Assembly (NCBI GenBank): GCA_036346405.1
Contig: CM070548.1
Span: forward strand, 58,464,611-58,528,610
Direction: 5' to 3'
DNA length: 64,000 bases
DNA from: Phyllostachys edulis
Lineage: Eukaryota; Streptophyta; Magnoliopsida; Poales; Poaceae
Under the pieces are notes generated by a model. That model was not told the origin of the DNA, searched no databases, and saw nothing but the letters and a program-made list of their open reading frames with translations. Below are positions 21,731 through 33,487 of the stretch, piece by piece (the stretch's first letter is position 1; the number at the start of each line of letters is the position of its first letter). The translations under genes and the position numbers were made by a program.

Positions 21731-22440
21731 TATGGCTAGCATTTTCTGAGGCTAGCCGAAAAAAATGATTATTATTTTTAACTATAAAAGGATCTATCAC
21801 ATGCGGTTTTGTAGTATAAATCGTCTATAAAAGCCTACTATCATAGATATTTTTGTGGTATAAACTGTCTGTGAAGGCCTACTATCACAGACGATTTTAA
21901 ATCGTCTGTGATAGTAGGCCTTCACAGACGGTTTATACCACAAAAATATCTGTGATAATAGGCCTCCACAGACTGCTATGACCAACAACCGTATGTGATA
22001 AGTCGGATATCACAGAAGGTTCTTTTTACTAACCGTCTGTAATATATCTGATATCACAGGCAATTATTTTGACTAACCGTCTATGATATATATCCAATCA
22101 CAGATGGTTGGTACATATAACCGTCTGTGATGGCCGACATATCATAGACGGTTCTTGTTACTAACCGTCTGTAATATGTCACCAATCACAGACGGTTGGT
22201 GCATATAACTGTCTATGATGGCCTAAGTATCACATACAATTTTTGGTAGAAGTCGTCTGTGATAATAGGACTTCACAGACGGCTTCGACCAAAAACCGTC
22301 TGTGTTGTGACTTATCACAGACGGCTTATAAACCGTCTATAATAACCGCCTGTTATCGCAGACACATAAAATTAGACGGTTCAAAAACCGTTTGTAATGA
22401 CGGTTTAGAACCGTCTGTGATGACCCTTTGTGTAGTAGTG
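21731..22440. repeat. CACTA 3' subterminal array and right terminus
   Basis: It opens with atggctagcattttctgagg and gctagccg, as at 9007. Then alternating cacagacggttNNN and aaccgtctgtgat units run to the terminal tgtgtagtagtg at 22440. Units appear in both orientations roughly every 30 to 45 bp. Confidence 0.85.
21823..21973. repeat. Near-perfect hairpin within the 3' array, centre 21898
   Basis: Arms 21823-21897 and 21899-21973 pair at about 68 of 75 positions with a one-base loop. The innermost 31 pairs are perfect, and all mismatches are transitions. Confidence 0.9.
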
Positions 22441-23496
22441 TATGCGGTTATGTCACTTTAAATAAAAAGAGAAGAGAACTACCTTTTCTGTTTTTGAAAC
22501 TGAAAGTCTTTTGATTTTTTTTTGCAAGGATTAGAACTGGATTAGTGGGTGGGGTCATGATGGTGATGTAGATTACTGGGAACCTTGTGTTAAATAGGTT
22601 AAGGAGACCGTTTTGTTTGGTATAATAGCTATGGAGTGACACAAATTTTAGTGGGGCCGATCATTCTCTTGATAACTCATAATCAGTCTTGTGCTTCCAA
22701 GAACAATAAAACTTTGGCATGCAAACAATCACATTCTCAAATTGGCTTGGTGTCCATAATCTCACGGAATTCATTAGGAGGCCATTTTTGCTCTTTCCCT
22801 TCGATCTGCATTTTAAGTATAGGTTATCTGCACGATCATGGTGTCTTAGTGTCTATCTGTTCTGTAACCGACATACCAATAAACAAGAAACAATGGAAGA
22901 AACCACTCTTGTAGGCAAAGATCTAATGTGTCATCCACATTCCCCTACTACCATACCCAGTGATTGTTGCATCACATGTCCCTGAATGTGTTGGTGTTTG
23001 TGATGGAATACTTAGGAATTGCATATTACGTGAGTACTTTATTTTCTGACTTTAAAATACCTTTTTTTTTCACTTGAGCCATTTGGGAAAAAATGTGCTA
23101 CCGCAATGGACGTAACATGTACTACCTCCAATCTTAAATAGATGACGTTTTCGTAAGTTGGTTTTGGTTTGCAAATCCTTGACGTTTGGCTTGCTTATTA
23201 GTGGTGCTGTTAGAGATATAGGTGTACAATTATTAGGTTTAAATCATGTAAAAAAACTGACATTTGACCATTTTGCAAAGTGGAAATTTGTTATAACGAC
23301 ATATTGCTGCAAAAGGATCAGTTGTATGGAAACGGAAGTAAAATCCGAATAATCTGGTCCCATCTTCATGTTTATTCACCTCTATTTTTTATTATGTTTA
23401 TATAACAAGGAAATTAGACCGCAGATACAGAATAGCAAATGCAAGATAAGAGTTTATGTACAGAGATCAAGGAGAAAGAAAGATTGCACCGCTTAA
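22441..23496. other. Intergenic DNA, no gene seen
   Basis: AT-rich sequence between the CACTA right end and a MITE. Short ORFs have no recognisable domains. Confidence 0.5.
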
Positions 23497-23774
23497 GGGC
23501 ATGTACAGTGGTACAAACAGTTGTCTATAGCAACTCTCCATATCACCTATAGACAACACTAAAGACAGCTCATACAATGGTACAGACAGCTGCTGTCTTT
23601 TTAGTTGCCTTTATATAACACACAATCTTTTAATACTTTTCTTGTTTCTTGTGCTATAGTCGGCTACAGGATTGTAGACAACATATTTCTCTCTTCATTT
23701 TTTTTATCCACGTCAGCAAAAATCCTATGTGGCAATAACTATAGACGGCTGACATAAGCCCATTGTACATGCTC
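23497..23774. mobile_element. PIF/Harbinger (Tourist)-like MITE, 278 bp, TSD TAA
   Basis: The left end gggcatgtacagtgg and the complement of the right end gagcatgtacaatgg agree at 13 of 15 positions. Flanking TAA occurs at 23494-23496 and 23775-23777. No coding capacity. A 3-bp TAA/TTA target and short terminal repeats fit Tourist-type MITEs. Confidence 0.85.
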
Positions 23775-24036
23775 TAAGGATAGGCAAAAGAAAGGTATAA
23801 AGTAATTGATCTAGCCAGTCTAGAATATGATGCCTTTGATCTTCCTTTACTCAATGCACAAGCAAAGCAGGCTCATTTTTTAAGAGAAATTTCCGGTCTG
23901 CGACGGTCGGAGGAACATGCTCAAAGACTCTTCCATTGTGTTGTTTCTAAACATGCCATGCTGCTATAATGAACTATGAATATCATGCTGATATGTTCAT
24001 GATCTTGGGCTGATGATACAATTGATAATAGTGGTT

Positions 24037-27000
24037 TGTCGAAACACGCGTTTCGACAAAATTTAGGGTGCTGTCGGGTTCAGACGGTTAGACTGGCCAA
24101 GGCGGCGATCGAACCGGCCTTGCTGGTGATTTGATCGACCACCTCAGGTGGTTAGACCGGCCGTATGCAGGTACAAGTGGCTGGCGGTCATACCGGTCGT
24201 GAGCGGTAGTATGACCGACCAAAAATAGAGGGTGTAGATAAGAGAGATGATTCTTCTACACTTGATCTCATAATTTTTGGAGTTTTGAGTCAAAAGTTCT
24301 ATTCGTTTTAAATTTTTAGAGAGAGGCAGATTTTCCGAGGGAAAATTTGGCTAAGTCCCCCTAGCTGGAGGTCAGACCACCCAGGGGGTGGTCAGATCAG
24401 CCATAGGCGGTGGTTTAACCAGTTTTGCTCTATTCGCTGGCCGGCGAGGTGACGATGATCGTGGGTTAGGTCAATTTCATGGGTTTTGATGCATATATGT
24501 TGCATGAAGCATGTTTTGACTAACGTGGGCCAAGTTGCGAAGAACTTGTGCTCGGATCGATTTCTTGGTCTATTGTTGTGTAAGAGGCTTGGATGTCAAT
24601 GACGGTCAATATCGAGGATGATTGGGACTAAGCTTGGAGAGCTGATGTCCAGAACAATCTAGGATGTCGAGTGAAGTCATTTGACTCAAGCATAGCACAA
24701 GATCGATAAGAATAATCGAACGAGAAGTTTGGTGCGACGGGTTGCATCAAGCGGCGCGGGGGTCGGTGCAAGTACCATGCTGGTTTCGGTAGGAGCCGGA
24801 TGGAAGAGACTTGTCGATATGAAGAGAGCTACTGATCAACCTACACGTGACGAAGCATGAGATTGCTTCATGATGACTGGACTCTGTCTTTGAAGAAGGA
24901 TCGAGAAAAGGTATTTTGGTAACTTCACCAAAATACCGCCTTGGTGACCTTTGGCTAAACCGCGGTGCAAGGCGGCACAAGGAGAGACAGTTTAGGTCAA
25001 GTGAAGATAAAGATCACAAAGAAACGGATTTGGGAAGCCCAATTTTTCATCCACTTTGAGAAGCGTGCATGAGTGTAGACCCGTTTGTGTATGGGCTTAA
25101 CGGGTGTCCGTTAGAGTCTCCTCTCTAAACCTAGCCTCCATTATAAAAGGGAATATCTAGATGTGGAGTCCCCAAAACCCTAATTTGTGATTTGGCGTCT
25201 TTGGAGTAGTTGAGGCTATAGTTTGTCAGAGATGGATCGATTAAGTGCTCAAGTGTTGAGATTTTGTCCTTCATGGTGGAGTGACTGTAAACCAACATCC
25301 TTCTCAAATCAATCCAAGCAAACTTTCCTCAAGATGAGTCTCTTCTTGCTTTTTGTAACAGCCCGTTTTCGGTCTTTGATCAGTGATTTCAATTTGTCAA
25401 ATCGAGTTTAAAAGTTCATCTTTAAAACCCAACTCAAATGCAATTCCTCAAATTGTTCTCAACTTCCTCCTAGGCTCAGCCAATCTCCCCTACCTTTCCC
25501 TGGCCCAAGCCACACTTGCCACTCTCTCGTGCCGCGCACGCGCCCTGGCCACATGCTAGCCATGCCCGAACGCCCGTATGGAACCCTCACCGTGCGACCA
25601 CACGGCGCTGCATCCTCCTCCCCCAGAGCCTCCTCCCCCCTTGGCTATAAGAGGAGCCCCTGCACCTCCCTTCTCCCCTCCCCCACCATTCTTCTCCTCC
25701 CCCGTTCTTCTTCCTCGAAGCAAAGTCGGAGCCAAGCCCCACTGCCGCCGTGTGCCCCCGCCGTTGGTTCGGCGCCTCCGGTGAGTTCCTCATCACGTTG
25801 ACCCCGTCACCCCGCGTTCCCCACGGCCCTCAACCTCCTCCCCCTCTCCATTTGTCCTAGTGCGCGCCGGGGAGCTCCCTCGCCATAGCCCCTTCTCTTC
25901 CATCCCCGGCCGCCTCGCCACTACGGCCGCCCCAACCTCCCCTCTGGCTTCCCCACCCTCCCCGCGCCACCTGCTCACCGGCGTCACATGCGCCTCCCGC
26001 CGCTTCTCGCTGTGCCCCACTGCCGTCTAGTCACTTTGGCGAAGCTCCCGTCGTGCCACCTCCATCACCAAGGGCCCCCAGAGTTGAGGAGCATTTCGCC
26101 CAAGCGGATTTGCTTTTGGTCCTCCGTCACCACTGGATTTCACCTTCCCCTTCACCTCTGGCCGAGCCACTCCTCACTGCCGTTCATCGCCCACCAACCT
26201 CCTTCGACCTCTCTCTCGGTCTTGGTGAGCTTCCTGCCTGTTCTCCTCATGCCCTTGCTCCAAAGACTGAAGGCTGTCGGACCGCTGTTTCACAGACACC
26301 TGTGGTGCCACTGCTTGCCTCCCCCAGCCAAGCTGCTCCGATGAGCCGCCAACCCACGGCTGGCCGTGGCCCAAGCCACAAGCACCCCGGAGCCTCCCCT
26401 GCCTTGTCTAAACTTGGACATCCCCTATAGAGGTGTTTAATTCCACCAAATCCCTATGTTAGGGGTTAACCAATGATTGCTTGGGTTAAACTACTGATTT
26501 AAATGCTGATGGCTCAAAGACAAGCGGGCCTCGAGGGAATATTAATTGTAGCAATTAACTTTGGTTCCCTAATGACCCTATGTCAAGTGGGCCCGAGGCC
26601 TTGACTGCACAGTGAGAACCATGGACTAGCATAGTGATTCGTGGACCATTGGTCCATGTACTGTGTGGTGCACCGAGTCTCTCCTTTTTCCTTTTCCTGA
26701 TTTTATTCCAAGCTCGAACTTCGGACGTCTCGTTCTCCTCCGTTATTACTCCGAATTTAATGAAATTTGTTTCTAAAAATTTCTAAAATCAGTAGCTTTC
26801 TAATGGTAGTGGATTTGTTTATTTTGGAGTTCATTTGATATTTCTCTTGTATTTATTTGTTTTGTTTGTCTATTGTTCATTTTTTCAGCGCGATCAACCG
26901 AGTAGAGTTCGAGAACGTGGAAGGACCTTAGTTTGATCAAGCCCAAGACGATCAAGACCCCCTTGCCTTAGACCCAAGTGAGTCAATACTTTAATCATAT

Positions 27001-29371
27001 TGAACCTACATTTTATACAACTTTATATTCTTTTAAAATATCAACATGCATGCTCAATTCATTATGCAAATATATGTCAAACTCTTAAGGTAGTTAAATA
27101 CCAACTTGATAATTAAATAATTATTGTACCATCCTTTGAAAATTGAAATACTTAATCCTTGTCACCATAGTAATTATGTGGTAACTATACTAGATGTAGG
27201 CTGTACTTAAGCGACATGCTAGTCTTGCTTAAGTACCAGGGTATTTATTTACCCCAACCATCATCTTTTAAACATGAAATGGGTTTTGGGCAGTCATTGG
27301 AGGTAAATGGTTGAAGTATTTGAGAATAAATTAATTTGATGCTTCTCAAAACCCTAATAACTTGTTGTTACCATATTTGGGCGGATGGTATGATGGTTGG
27401 TGCAGATGTAGCATGAGAAACAGTGGAATGTGGTATGAACCGCCCATATGGCTTTGAGGACTTAATCCCATGATGACATCCTAATGTAAAACAGTACAAC
27501 CACAATTCTATAATGGTGTCGACCTGGCTAAATAATTTATGTCATCGGTATGAATAGCACCATTAGAGGACCCGCTACGCCGTAAGTCTTCGTGGTTACG
27601 GGCTGGGGTGTACGACTTACGGGTCTGTGTGAGTGTAAGCCGTATGGCGCAAGAGGGGGTCTGGGTAAGGGTTGACGGGTCTGTGTGAGCGTAACCCTTC
27701 TTAGGTGAAACCTTAGCGGGTGTAACAAATACTGAGGGATGCATTGTAAAGGCCTTGTGGTAATCTCCCTTGATTCACATGTCTAAGGAAACATGTGTAC
27801 ATATCAAGACGATTATCTCTTATGGGTAAAGTGTACAATCTCTGCAGAGTATAAACTGTTCGAACGGCCGTAGACATGGTCAAGGGTAGGCATGAGAAAT
27901 TACTCGAGTTAGCTCTATTTATAAAACTTTGTGGGTGGAATGAAAAACTTGTCGGGCTGATGTAACCCTGAATTTGGATTTACGTGGGTATCCTACCCAG
28001 TGTTGTTAACAAGTGGATGTAACCGCAATAAAAAAATAAGCATAAGGTAAAGGTAACATCTGCTGTTATAAATATTGCACAATTAATCTCTTTAATTAAA
28101 TGTGATTTGGTCAAAATGCTAAGTGATAAGAATTTCTATCTATAATAATTGAAAATTTTGCTTTAGCGAAATAAAAGAACTCGAGCCATCCTTGATAAAG
28201 CCTTGTATGTATAAATATTGCATTGTGTATTAGCTCGCGAGTACGGTTGTTGTGCTCATCCTCGCTCTTCCCCCAAACCTTCAGAGCCCGTGGATCATGG
28301 TCATTATGAATACTACGAGGACCCAGATGTTGAAGGCCAAGGAGCTGATGAGGAGTAGTCTAGTCTATAGTTATTCTAGTCTTGCCCCAGTTTAGCTGAC
28401 TCAGTCGGTACTCGTGTACTACCACTATTACCCAGGTCTCTGGATAATATCAGTCGTACATTGGTTTCCCTAGTCGCTTACCTATGGCGAGATGTGCTCT
28501 ACCCGCTTTTGCTTCCGCTGTCGCTCCCGCTCTTATGTAATGTAATCATTTGGCCTGTTCAGCCCTACTGTAAAACTCGGCCTGATGTAGTCTACTTAAC
28601 TCTAATGTATTGTAATAAATGAATGGTTTGGTCCATGTTATGTATGAAATGATTCAGAAATGAATTCTATGAGCGCTATCTACTGATTCAGAGAATAGTG
28701 CAGTGTTGTTCATATTGTGAAATCTAGGTCCGATATTTTTGCTATCTCTTTGATGACTTTTGGAATTCTGATGTTCCTTTGGCTTTCTTGCTGTTTCTTG
28801 CCGTGATATAGCTTGCTGGGACATGTGGAAATACATGTAGGACCATCTTGATCTTCATCTACCCACGAGCAAGTTTTTAGATCAAAGTTTGAATCTCCTC
28901 GGTTCTTGTGCCCTATTGCCCTCATGCAAGAAATTGGTGGAACCTTGGCATCGATCTTCTTGATCATCGATTGGAGTAGGTTCCTGACCTTTTTGTTGAG
29001 TTATGGTTGAAATTTGAGGGGGTTTAGATCACTAGATTAAAAATTGAGTCGATTTGTGATCTTGAAATCGTGCTGATTTCACTGTTCATTCATGTGAGAG
29101 GTTAGACCGTCCGGAGGAGAGGTCAGACCGGTTGGCCATCGGTCAGACCGCCCATCACCAGAGGTTTGACCCGCTCGTGTGCTCTCTCTTTGAGATTTTG
29201 GTCTTTGTGTCTCAGGGTTTGGATCGGGTTCAATACAATACTTCCACTGTGCTTGTATCTTCGATCTTCATAGCTTTCATGGCTACTGGAGTAAGAATGA
29301 AGTTGAATCTGGTTGAGGTGAAAAAAAGTAGTGCTCCTATTCAACCCCTTAGTTGTTGTTTCGGTCCAACA
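24037..29371 (+). mobile_element. Probable copia-like LTR, split by a gypsy solo LTR
   Basis: It starts with a palindrome (tgtcgaaac...gtttcgaca), followed by repeated gaccggnc/ggtcagaccg phrases at 24080-24220 and 24370-24420. Similar phrases recur at 29098-29160. A TATA box (tataaaag) is at about 25143. This resembles copia-type LTRs of grasses, and its middle part parallels the complete copia LTR at 32944. The end tcggtccaaca at 29371 is a guess. No TSD, PBS or second LTR was found, so this is a tentative call. Confidence 0.4.
25354..28735 (+). mobile_element. Gypsy solo LTR, plus orientation, TSD ctttt/ttttt
   Basis: It starts tgtaacagcccg and ends taggtccgata, 3382 bp. The flanking pentamers ctttt (25349-25353) and ttttt (28736-28740) differ by one base. 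TATA-like tataagag is at 25646, followed by a GC-rich part and a good splice-donor consensus (ccg|gtgagttc) at 25781. The final CA appears mutated to TA. It interrupts the copia-like LTR. Confidence 0.75.
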
Positions 29372-29403
29372 TGAACTTTTCCATAGAGAAGCCATGTTGC
29401 AAT

Positions 29404-29700
29404 TAGAGCTGTTCAAATGCCGGGCCGAGCCGAGCTTGAAAAGCCCAACCAAAAATCAGCGGGCCTGAGCCCGGCCCGGCTTGAAAAGTTGAATTTCGTA
29501 TTAAAATGTATATTTTAATCTTTTTGGGAATAATAAAGTATTATTTAACTTGTTTTCAGGATTAAAATAATAGATTTCCATTTTTTAATTGTTTTTTGGG
29601 AATTTCGGGCCGGGCCAGGCTTCCTTGAGGCCGGACTTGCAGTCCCAAGCCCGGCCCGAACATGGGCAGGCTCGGGCCGGGCCGCCCGTGAACAGGTCTA
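29404..29700. mobile_element. hAT-type MITE, 297 bp, TSD gttgcaat
   Basis: Ends are TAGAGCTGTTCA and, on the complement of the right side, TAGACCTGTTCA. Inner ends are rich in gggccgggcc. The perfect 8-bp duplication gttgcaat is at 29396-29403 and 29701-29708. The length and 8-bp TSD fit a non-autonomous hAT element. Confidence 0.92.
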
Positions 29701-29708
29701 GTTGCAAT

Positions 29709-30304
29709 TAGCCAAGTTGATTATCTCTTACTTCCTTTTCCAAATGAATTTGTCCATTATTTGAACTTTGCACTCAATGTATCCCTTCCAATCGACCTGT
29801 TCAACTTGTTCTCATAACCATGTTATTTTACATCATTTTCTCTGCAGAAAAGAGGCTGGACCTACTGAACTGCGTAAGGTACATATATAATCCACCCCAT
29901 TATTGTATTTGCTAACCCGTAAATGCATGACAAATACGCTGAGATTCACAAACTGTGACCTTTGAGCTATTAGTTTTAGTAGACATAATGTGGCAAATAA
30001 TTTAACAATATTGCATTGTTGTATTTGAAATTTCATTTTGTGTCAGAAAAAAAATGCATTAGTGAATGAAAAGAACTGTAGAACGTTGACAATGCTGAAA
30101 TCCATTGCACAACAATCATGCGAGGAACGCATTTATTTCGGAATCATACACACTGGATTTATTCCATGCTTCGGAGTCAACTGCTAGACTGGCAACAGCA
30201 TCATGCAAATCCCACAAGACTCATTCTCCCAGCTTAGTAGAGACTAACGTAAGAGGGCAATCGCTAGGCGTTAATTTCAGAGATCACAGCATCATCTGTG
30301 ACCA
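29709..30304. other. 3' flank of the copper chaperone gene
   Basis: AT-rich sequence. Its right part (about 30100-30304) is the likely 3' UTR of the minus-strand gene; nothing else coding is seen. Confidence 0.5.
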
Positions 30305-31089
30305 TCAGGCACCAGTGTTGGCTGGGGCTGCTTCTGCCGCAGTCGCGGCTGGTGCTTCTGCAGCGGTGCTAGGAGCTGCCTCTGTTGTTGCTGCAGTAGC
30401 CGGTGCTGAAGTGGCCGGAGCTGCTTCACTCTCCCAGAAGGAGGTCTTCTTCCCTGTCTTTGAAACCGTTTGGAAAACATCTTCTGGTTTGACATTGCCT
30501 TTGACTGTTACCTTCTGCTCCTTCAGGTCTATGTCGAAGGTCTCGACGCCTGATTCCAGGAGACAAGCATAAGCAACTATGATCCGTGGGTAGTATGTAA
30601 AACTTTTAACATTCTAATTCGATTCCAATTCACCGTTAGGTTTTCCGTTTGTCGTCCATTGTATCATTTTCATTGTCGTTAAACTGATTTTGATCAGTCA
30701 GAAGTCTTATAACAGAAGCAAAAACATTGATAGTCTGGGATAAAAGCACAGTCGGTGAGAGAAATAACCTTCCATTTTTGTGAGCACCCTTCTAACTGCC
30801 CCCGCACAACCTTCGCATGACATACCAACCTTGAGGACAACAGTCTGCATAGCAAGACGAATAATTTTATGTTGATATATTCGACACCGCGATTCAGATT
30901 CTTATCAAGTTATCTGGCATGGGGATTCAGCAACTCCACGGCATCAGAAACTATAAATTCTTCTCACCGTACTTTCTATTCATTTTTTTTTGTTTCGGTC
31001 ATTACATAATTGAGATTTGAGAATCCATTACTTCAGAACTATGAACAGTAGAGGATTTGCAGGGAAGGAGATGTTACCTCAGCGGCCAT
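30305..31089 (-). CDS. ATX1: ATX1/CCH-type copper chaperone
   Basis: Three exons on the minus strand: 31078-31089, 30769-30844 and 30305-30549. Both introns are GT-AG (30845-31077 and 30550-30768). They give 110 residues and a TGA stop. Residues 6-70 are a heavy-metal-associated domain with the copper-binding MSCEGC motif (MxCxGC) at about 12-17, then KMEGVETFDIDLKEQKVTVKG and VFQTVSKTGKKTSFWE. The lysine-rich face is typical of Atx1 proteins, which deliver Cu(I) to P-type ATPases in the secretory pathway. The tail (about 40 residues) is Ala/Pro/Thr/Glu-rich, as in plant CCH-type chaperones. A TATA-like site sits about 140 bp upstream of the ATG. No lesion is visible; it is an ordinary host gene between transposons. 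Rice OsATX1 is the closest relative I can name from memory. Confidence 0.95.
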
Positions 31090-31225
31090 GGTTCACAGCT
31101 GCAGGAAGAAGAAGAAGCCGGAATGGAAGGAGAATTGCAACACAGGGATGACGCTGATTCACGTCCAAGGGAGAGAGAAGAGAGCTTGGTGCCTGCCTGC
31201 CCTGGCTTCATGGATTGGAGGCTAC

Positions 31226-31232
31226 TTAAATA
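31226..31232 (-). promoter_or_regulatory. TATA-like box of the copper chaperone gene
   Basis: TATTTAA on the minus strand, about 137 bp before the ATG at 31089. It would place transcription start near 31195. Confidence 0.45.
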
Positions 31233-31239
31233 AGACAGG

Positions 31240-32485
31240 AAGACGATGCGTAGCAAGAAAGCACAAGGGGGTGACTGGTGGGTGGACTGCACCAAACACG
31301 CATAAAGCTCGATCTGGTGAGAAAAGCCTCCTCCTCACAACGAAACGAATGGGTGGTTGCTGTAGATGCCTGACCTGACCTGGCCTGGCCTGCCTTGCCT
31401 TGCCTTGCCTTGGTTGTGTAGTACACTAGTACCAGAAGTACAATATCCTCCCTTGTGCAGTACAAATGTACAATTGCTACTTGTGAGATTCTCTTCTCCT
31501 GGGCAAGAGTGCAGAATGCTAGTATCAATCGAGAATCACTTTGCTCATCGGCTGCTTTTACTTACTTTCTTTATCTGATGATAAGGTGATCGGACTGGGC
31601 TTTTAACAGGTAAGAGGTAACCCCGTTTCATGTTCGTTTCATTAGTTTCTGCGATGATATTATTTATCAGTCCATGTAAATCATGGTTATATTTGATTTT
31701 TTGTGCTTGTGGCTGATGGGATTTAGCGATTCATGGTGCCTTTTTTTGGGATGGGTGGGGAATCATGGGATCTCGGAGTGATGTGGATTCAGTCGTCTCA
31801 GATGTACTACAAAGGAAGATGTTGGCAGCATTCTCTTATGTTCTTGTGTCCTGGCAGCGTTCTCGGAAGGAAAAAAAAATCTCAATTGCATTTGCGCATA
31901 TATTTTTTTTGGGAGAAAGGACATTTGCGTTTTGCCCTTTGTTGTTTCTAATTCCGTTTTGATTTGTGACCATTTTTATTTTTTATTTTCGAGAGGATTT
32001 CGAGTTGTGGCCAGGGGATGGAATTGGAATCCTTTTCGGCTCATCTCGCGCTTGCAGATCTGGAAAAAAAAACGGCCCATTTTAGGATGCTTGCTTGCAT
32101 AGCGGGCTCACAAGCAGAGCTGAAGCCCAGAAGGCCCAAGGTCCAGTATTGTGCAAAGCGGGGCTGGCCTGAGCAGTGGAGTACTTGCTTTTGTCTTGGG
32201 AAGCAGGTTTGTGATCCTCTCACTTTTTTGGATTTTTTTCTTCTAAATAAATCATTCTTAAAAAAAATACACAAATAAACCACGTTTTATTTATTTTTAC
32301 AAAAATAACCCACAATCGCTTTGCATGGTGTCCTAGTGATTAGCTGACGTGGCAGACCTAGTCGCGTGACGGAGGCATGCCAACACTGTCATCGCAAAAT
32401 GAGCGGATGACAGTGAGCCACGTCGTGACGAGGATGCAACTAGCAAACTAGCGGGATCTTATTGTTTTGGTCCAATCTTTCACAG
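31240..32485. other. Promoter-side and intergenic DNA
   Basis: No gene seen. Includes a pyrimidine-rich microsatellite of cctgg/cttgc units at about 31370-31412, several homopolymer tracts, and AT-rich spacers. Confidence 0.45.
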
Positions 32486-32489
32486 TACA

Positions 32490-32655
32490 GAAAAAGTGTA
32501 GTAACATGATATCTTCATGCAGTAACACCCTGACGGTAGTGTAGTAACACCCCGTCTTTCGTGTAGTAACACTTCGGCGGTGGTGTAGTAACACGATATC
32601 CTTCGGGTACTAACACTTCGGGGGGGGGGGGGTAGCAACACGACTTTCGTAGCGT
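32490..32655. repeat. Degenerate minisatellite with gtgtagtaacac core
   Basis: The core gtagtaacac recurs about seven times at intervals of roughly 25 to 30 bp, with variable linkers such as ccccgtctttc and ttcggcggtg. A run of more than ten G lies near 32621. Confidence 0.8.
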
Positions 32656-32938
32656 AGTAGATACCAAGATAGATGGATTCATTAGCTAGGAACTGAAACC
32701 CTCGATAATGTCCCGCCCCGCGCACACCACGGTACGCGATTCAAGTAGAAAGAACATTATGGTACAACGAACAAGAACTAGCACAACAGCTAGATTTGGC
32801 ACAACTGATGAATCTTTTATCATAAATACACAAGAATGCCCACACCTCGTGGTCGCCAATCATGGCGATTTTCTGGTTTCTTCCACTCAAAACAAAACTC
32901 ATCCCCCTTACATGGGGCATAGCCCCATGACCTTATAG
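32656..32938. other. Target-side DNA left of the copia element
   Basis: No gene seen. The sequence continues on the other side of the copia insertion at 42715, as shown by the shared gctga duplication. Confidence 0.5.
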
Positions 32939-33234
32939 GCTGATGTTAGACCAGGGGGTCTTCGTCGTGTTTGCTGATAAATACATTGACAATAGGACGT
33001 CTTGGTCGTGTTGTTTATTACATTGTCATTTGGGTTGCTTTGGTATGAGATTGTTAGACCATGATGATTAATTGAGATTTGTGTTGATCTGGAATTTGCG
33101 GTTGTGAGTGTTTCGGTAGTACCGCTTGGATTTGTGAGTGTTTCGATAGTACCGCTTGGTTAAATTCTTATTGTCTTCTCTAACCGTTGGATCAGAAACG
33201 AGCGATCCGATTGTTGGTTCGTTTGGACAAGTTG

Positions 33235-33487
33235 AAACGTCCCAGCCAACCTGGACCGTCAGATCTAAAATGAACAGCCAGATCTTGAGGTCATCTTCGG
33301 ACGGTCCGAACGGCCCACTCAGTTTGGACCGTCAGATCTAAAACGAACAGCCAGATCTTGAGGTCATCTTCGGACGGTCCGACTGGCCCACTCAGTTTGG
33401 ACCGTCAGATCTAAAATGAACAGCCAGATCTTGAGGTCATCTTTAGGCGGTCCGAACGTCCCACTTAATTTGGACCGCCAGATCTAA
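33235..33487 (+). repeat. 73-bp tandem repeat in the copia 5' LTR
   Basis: The phrase ggaccgtcagatctaaaa begins at 33253, 33326 and 33399, with a variant at 33472, an exact 73-bp period. The same array is at about 40823-41075 in the 3' LTR. Confidence 0.95.

Larger units (their letters stand above)
1411..22440 (+). mobile_element. Composite CACTA (En/Spm) transposon region
   Basis: The left end starts CACTATTACAAAATAGGC at 1411. The right end, read from 22440 on the minus strand, starts CACTACTACACAAAGGGT. Thirteen of these 18 bases agree. Both ends lead into arrays of cagacggtt / aaccgtctg units, the subterminal repeat style of CACTA elements. Inside are a TNP2-like pseudogene, an ORF2 (Transposase_24 plus Ulp1) pseudogene and passenger genes. 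The expected 3-bp target duplication is not seen: agt lies at the left and tat at the right. Several internal boundary motifs are also repeated. The span may therefore be two or more nested or recombined CACTA copies rather than one element. A MULE and a gypsy solo LTR are inserted within it. Confidence 0.6.

Noticed and set aside
24037..24058. Palindrome at the start of the copia-like LTR considered as a DNA-transposon terminus
   Set aside because: No partner terminus or TSD was found; the following gaccgg-type phrases and TATA box fit an LTR better.
25529..26430. Overlapping Pro/Ser-rich frames up to 125 codons
   Set aside because: They fall in the GC-rich part of a gypsy solo LTR and have no recognisable domain.
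33235..33487. Regular 73-bp direct repeat considered as a CRISPR-like array
   Set aside because: Units are contiguous with no unique spacers, occur in both LTRs of a retrotransposon, and the genome is a plant.
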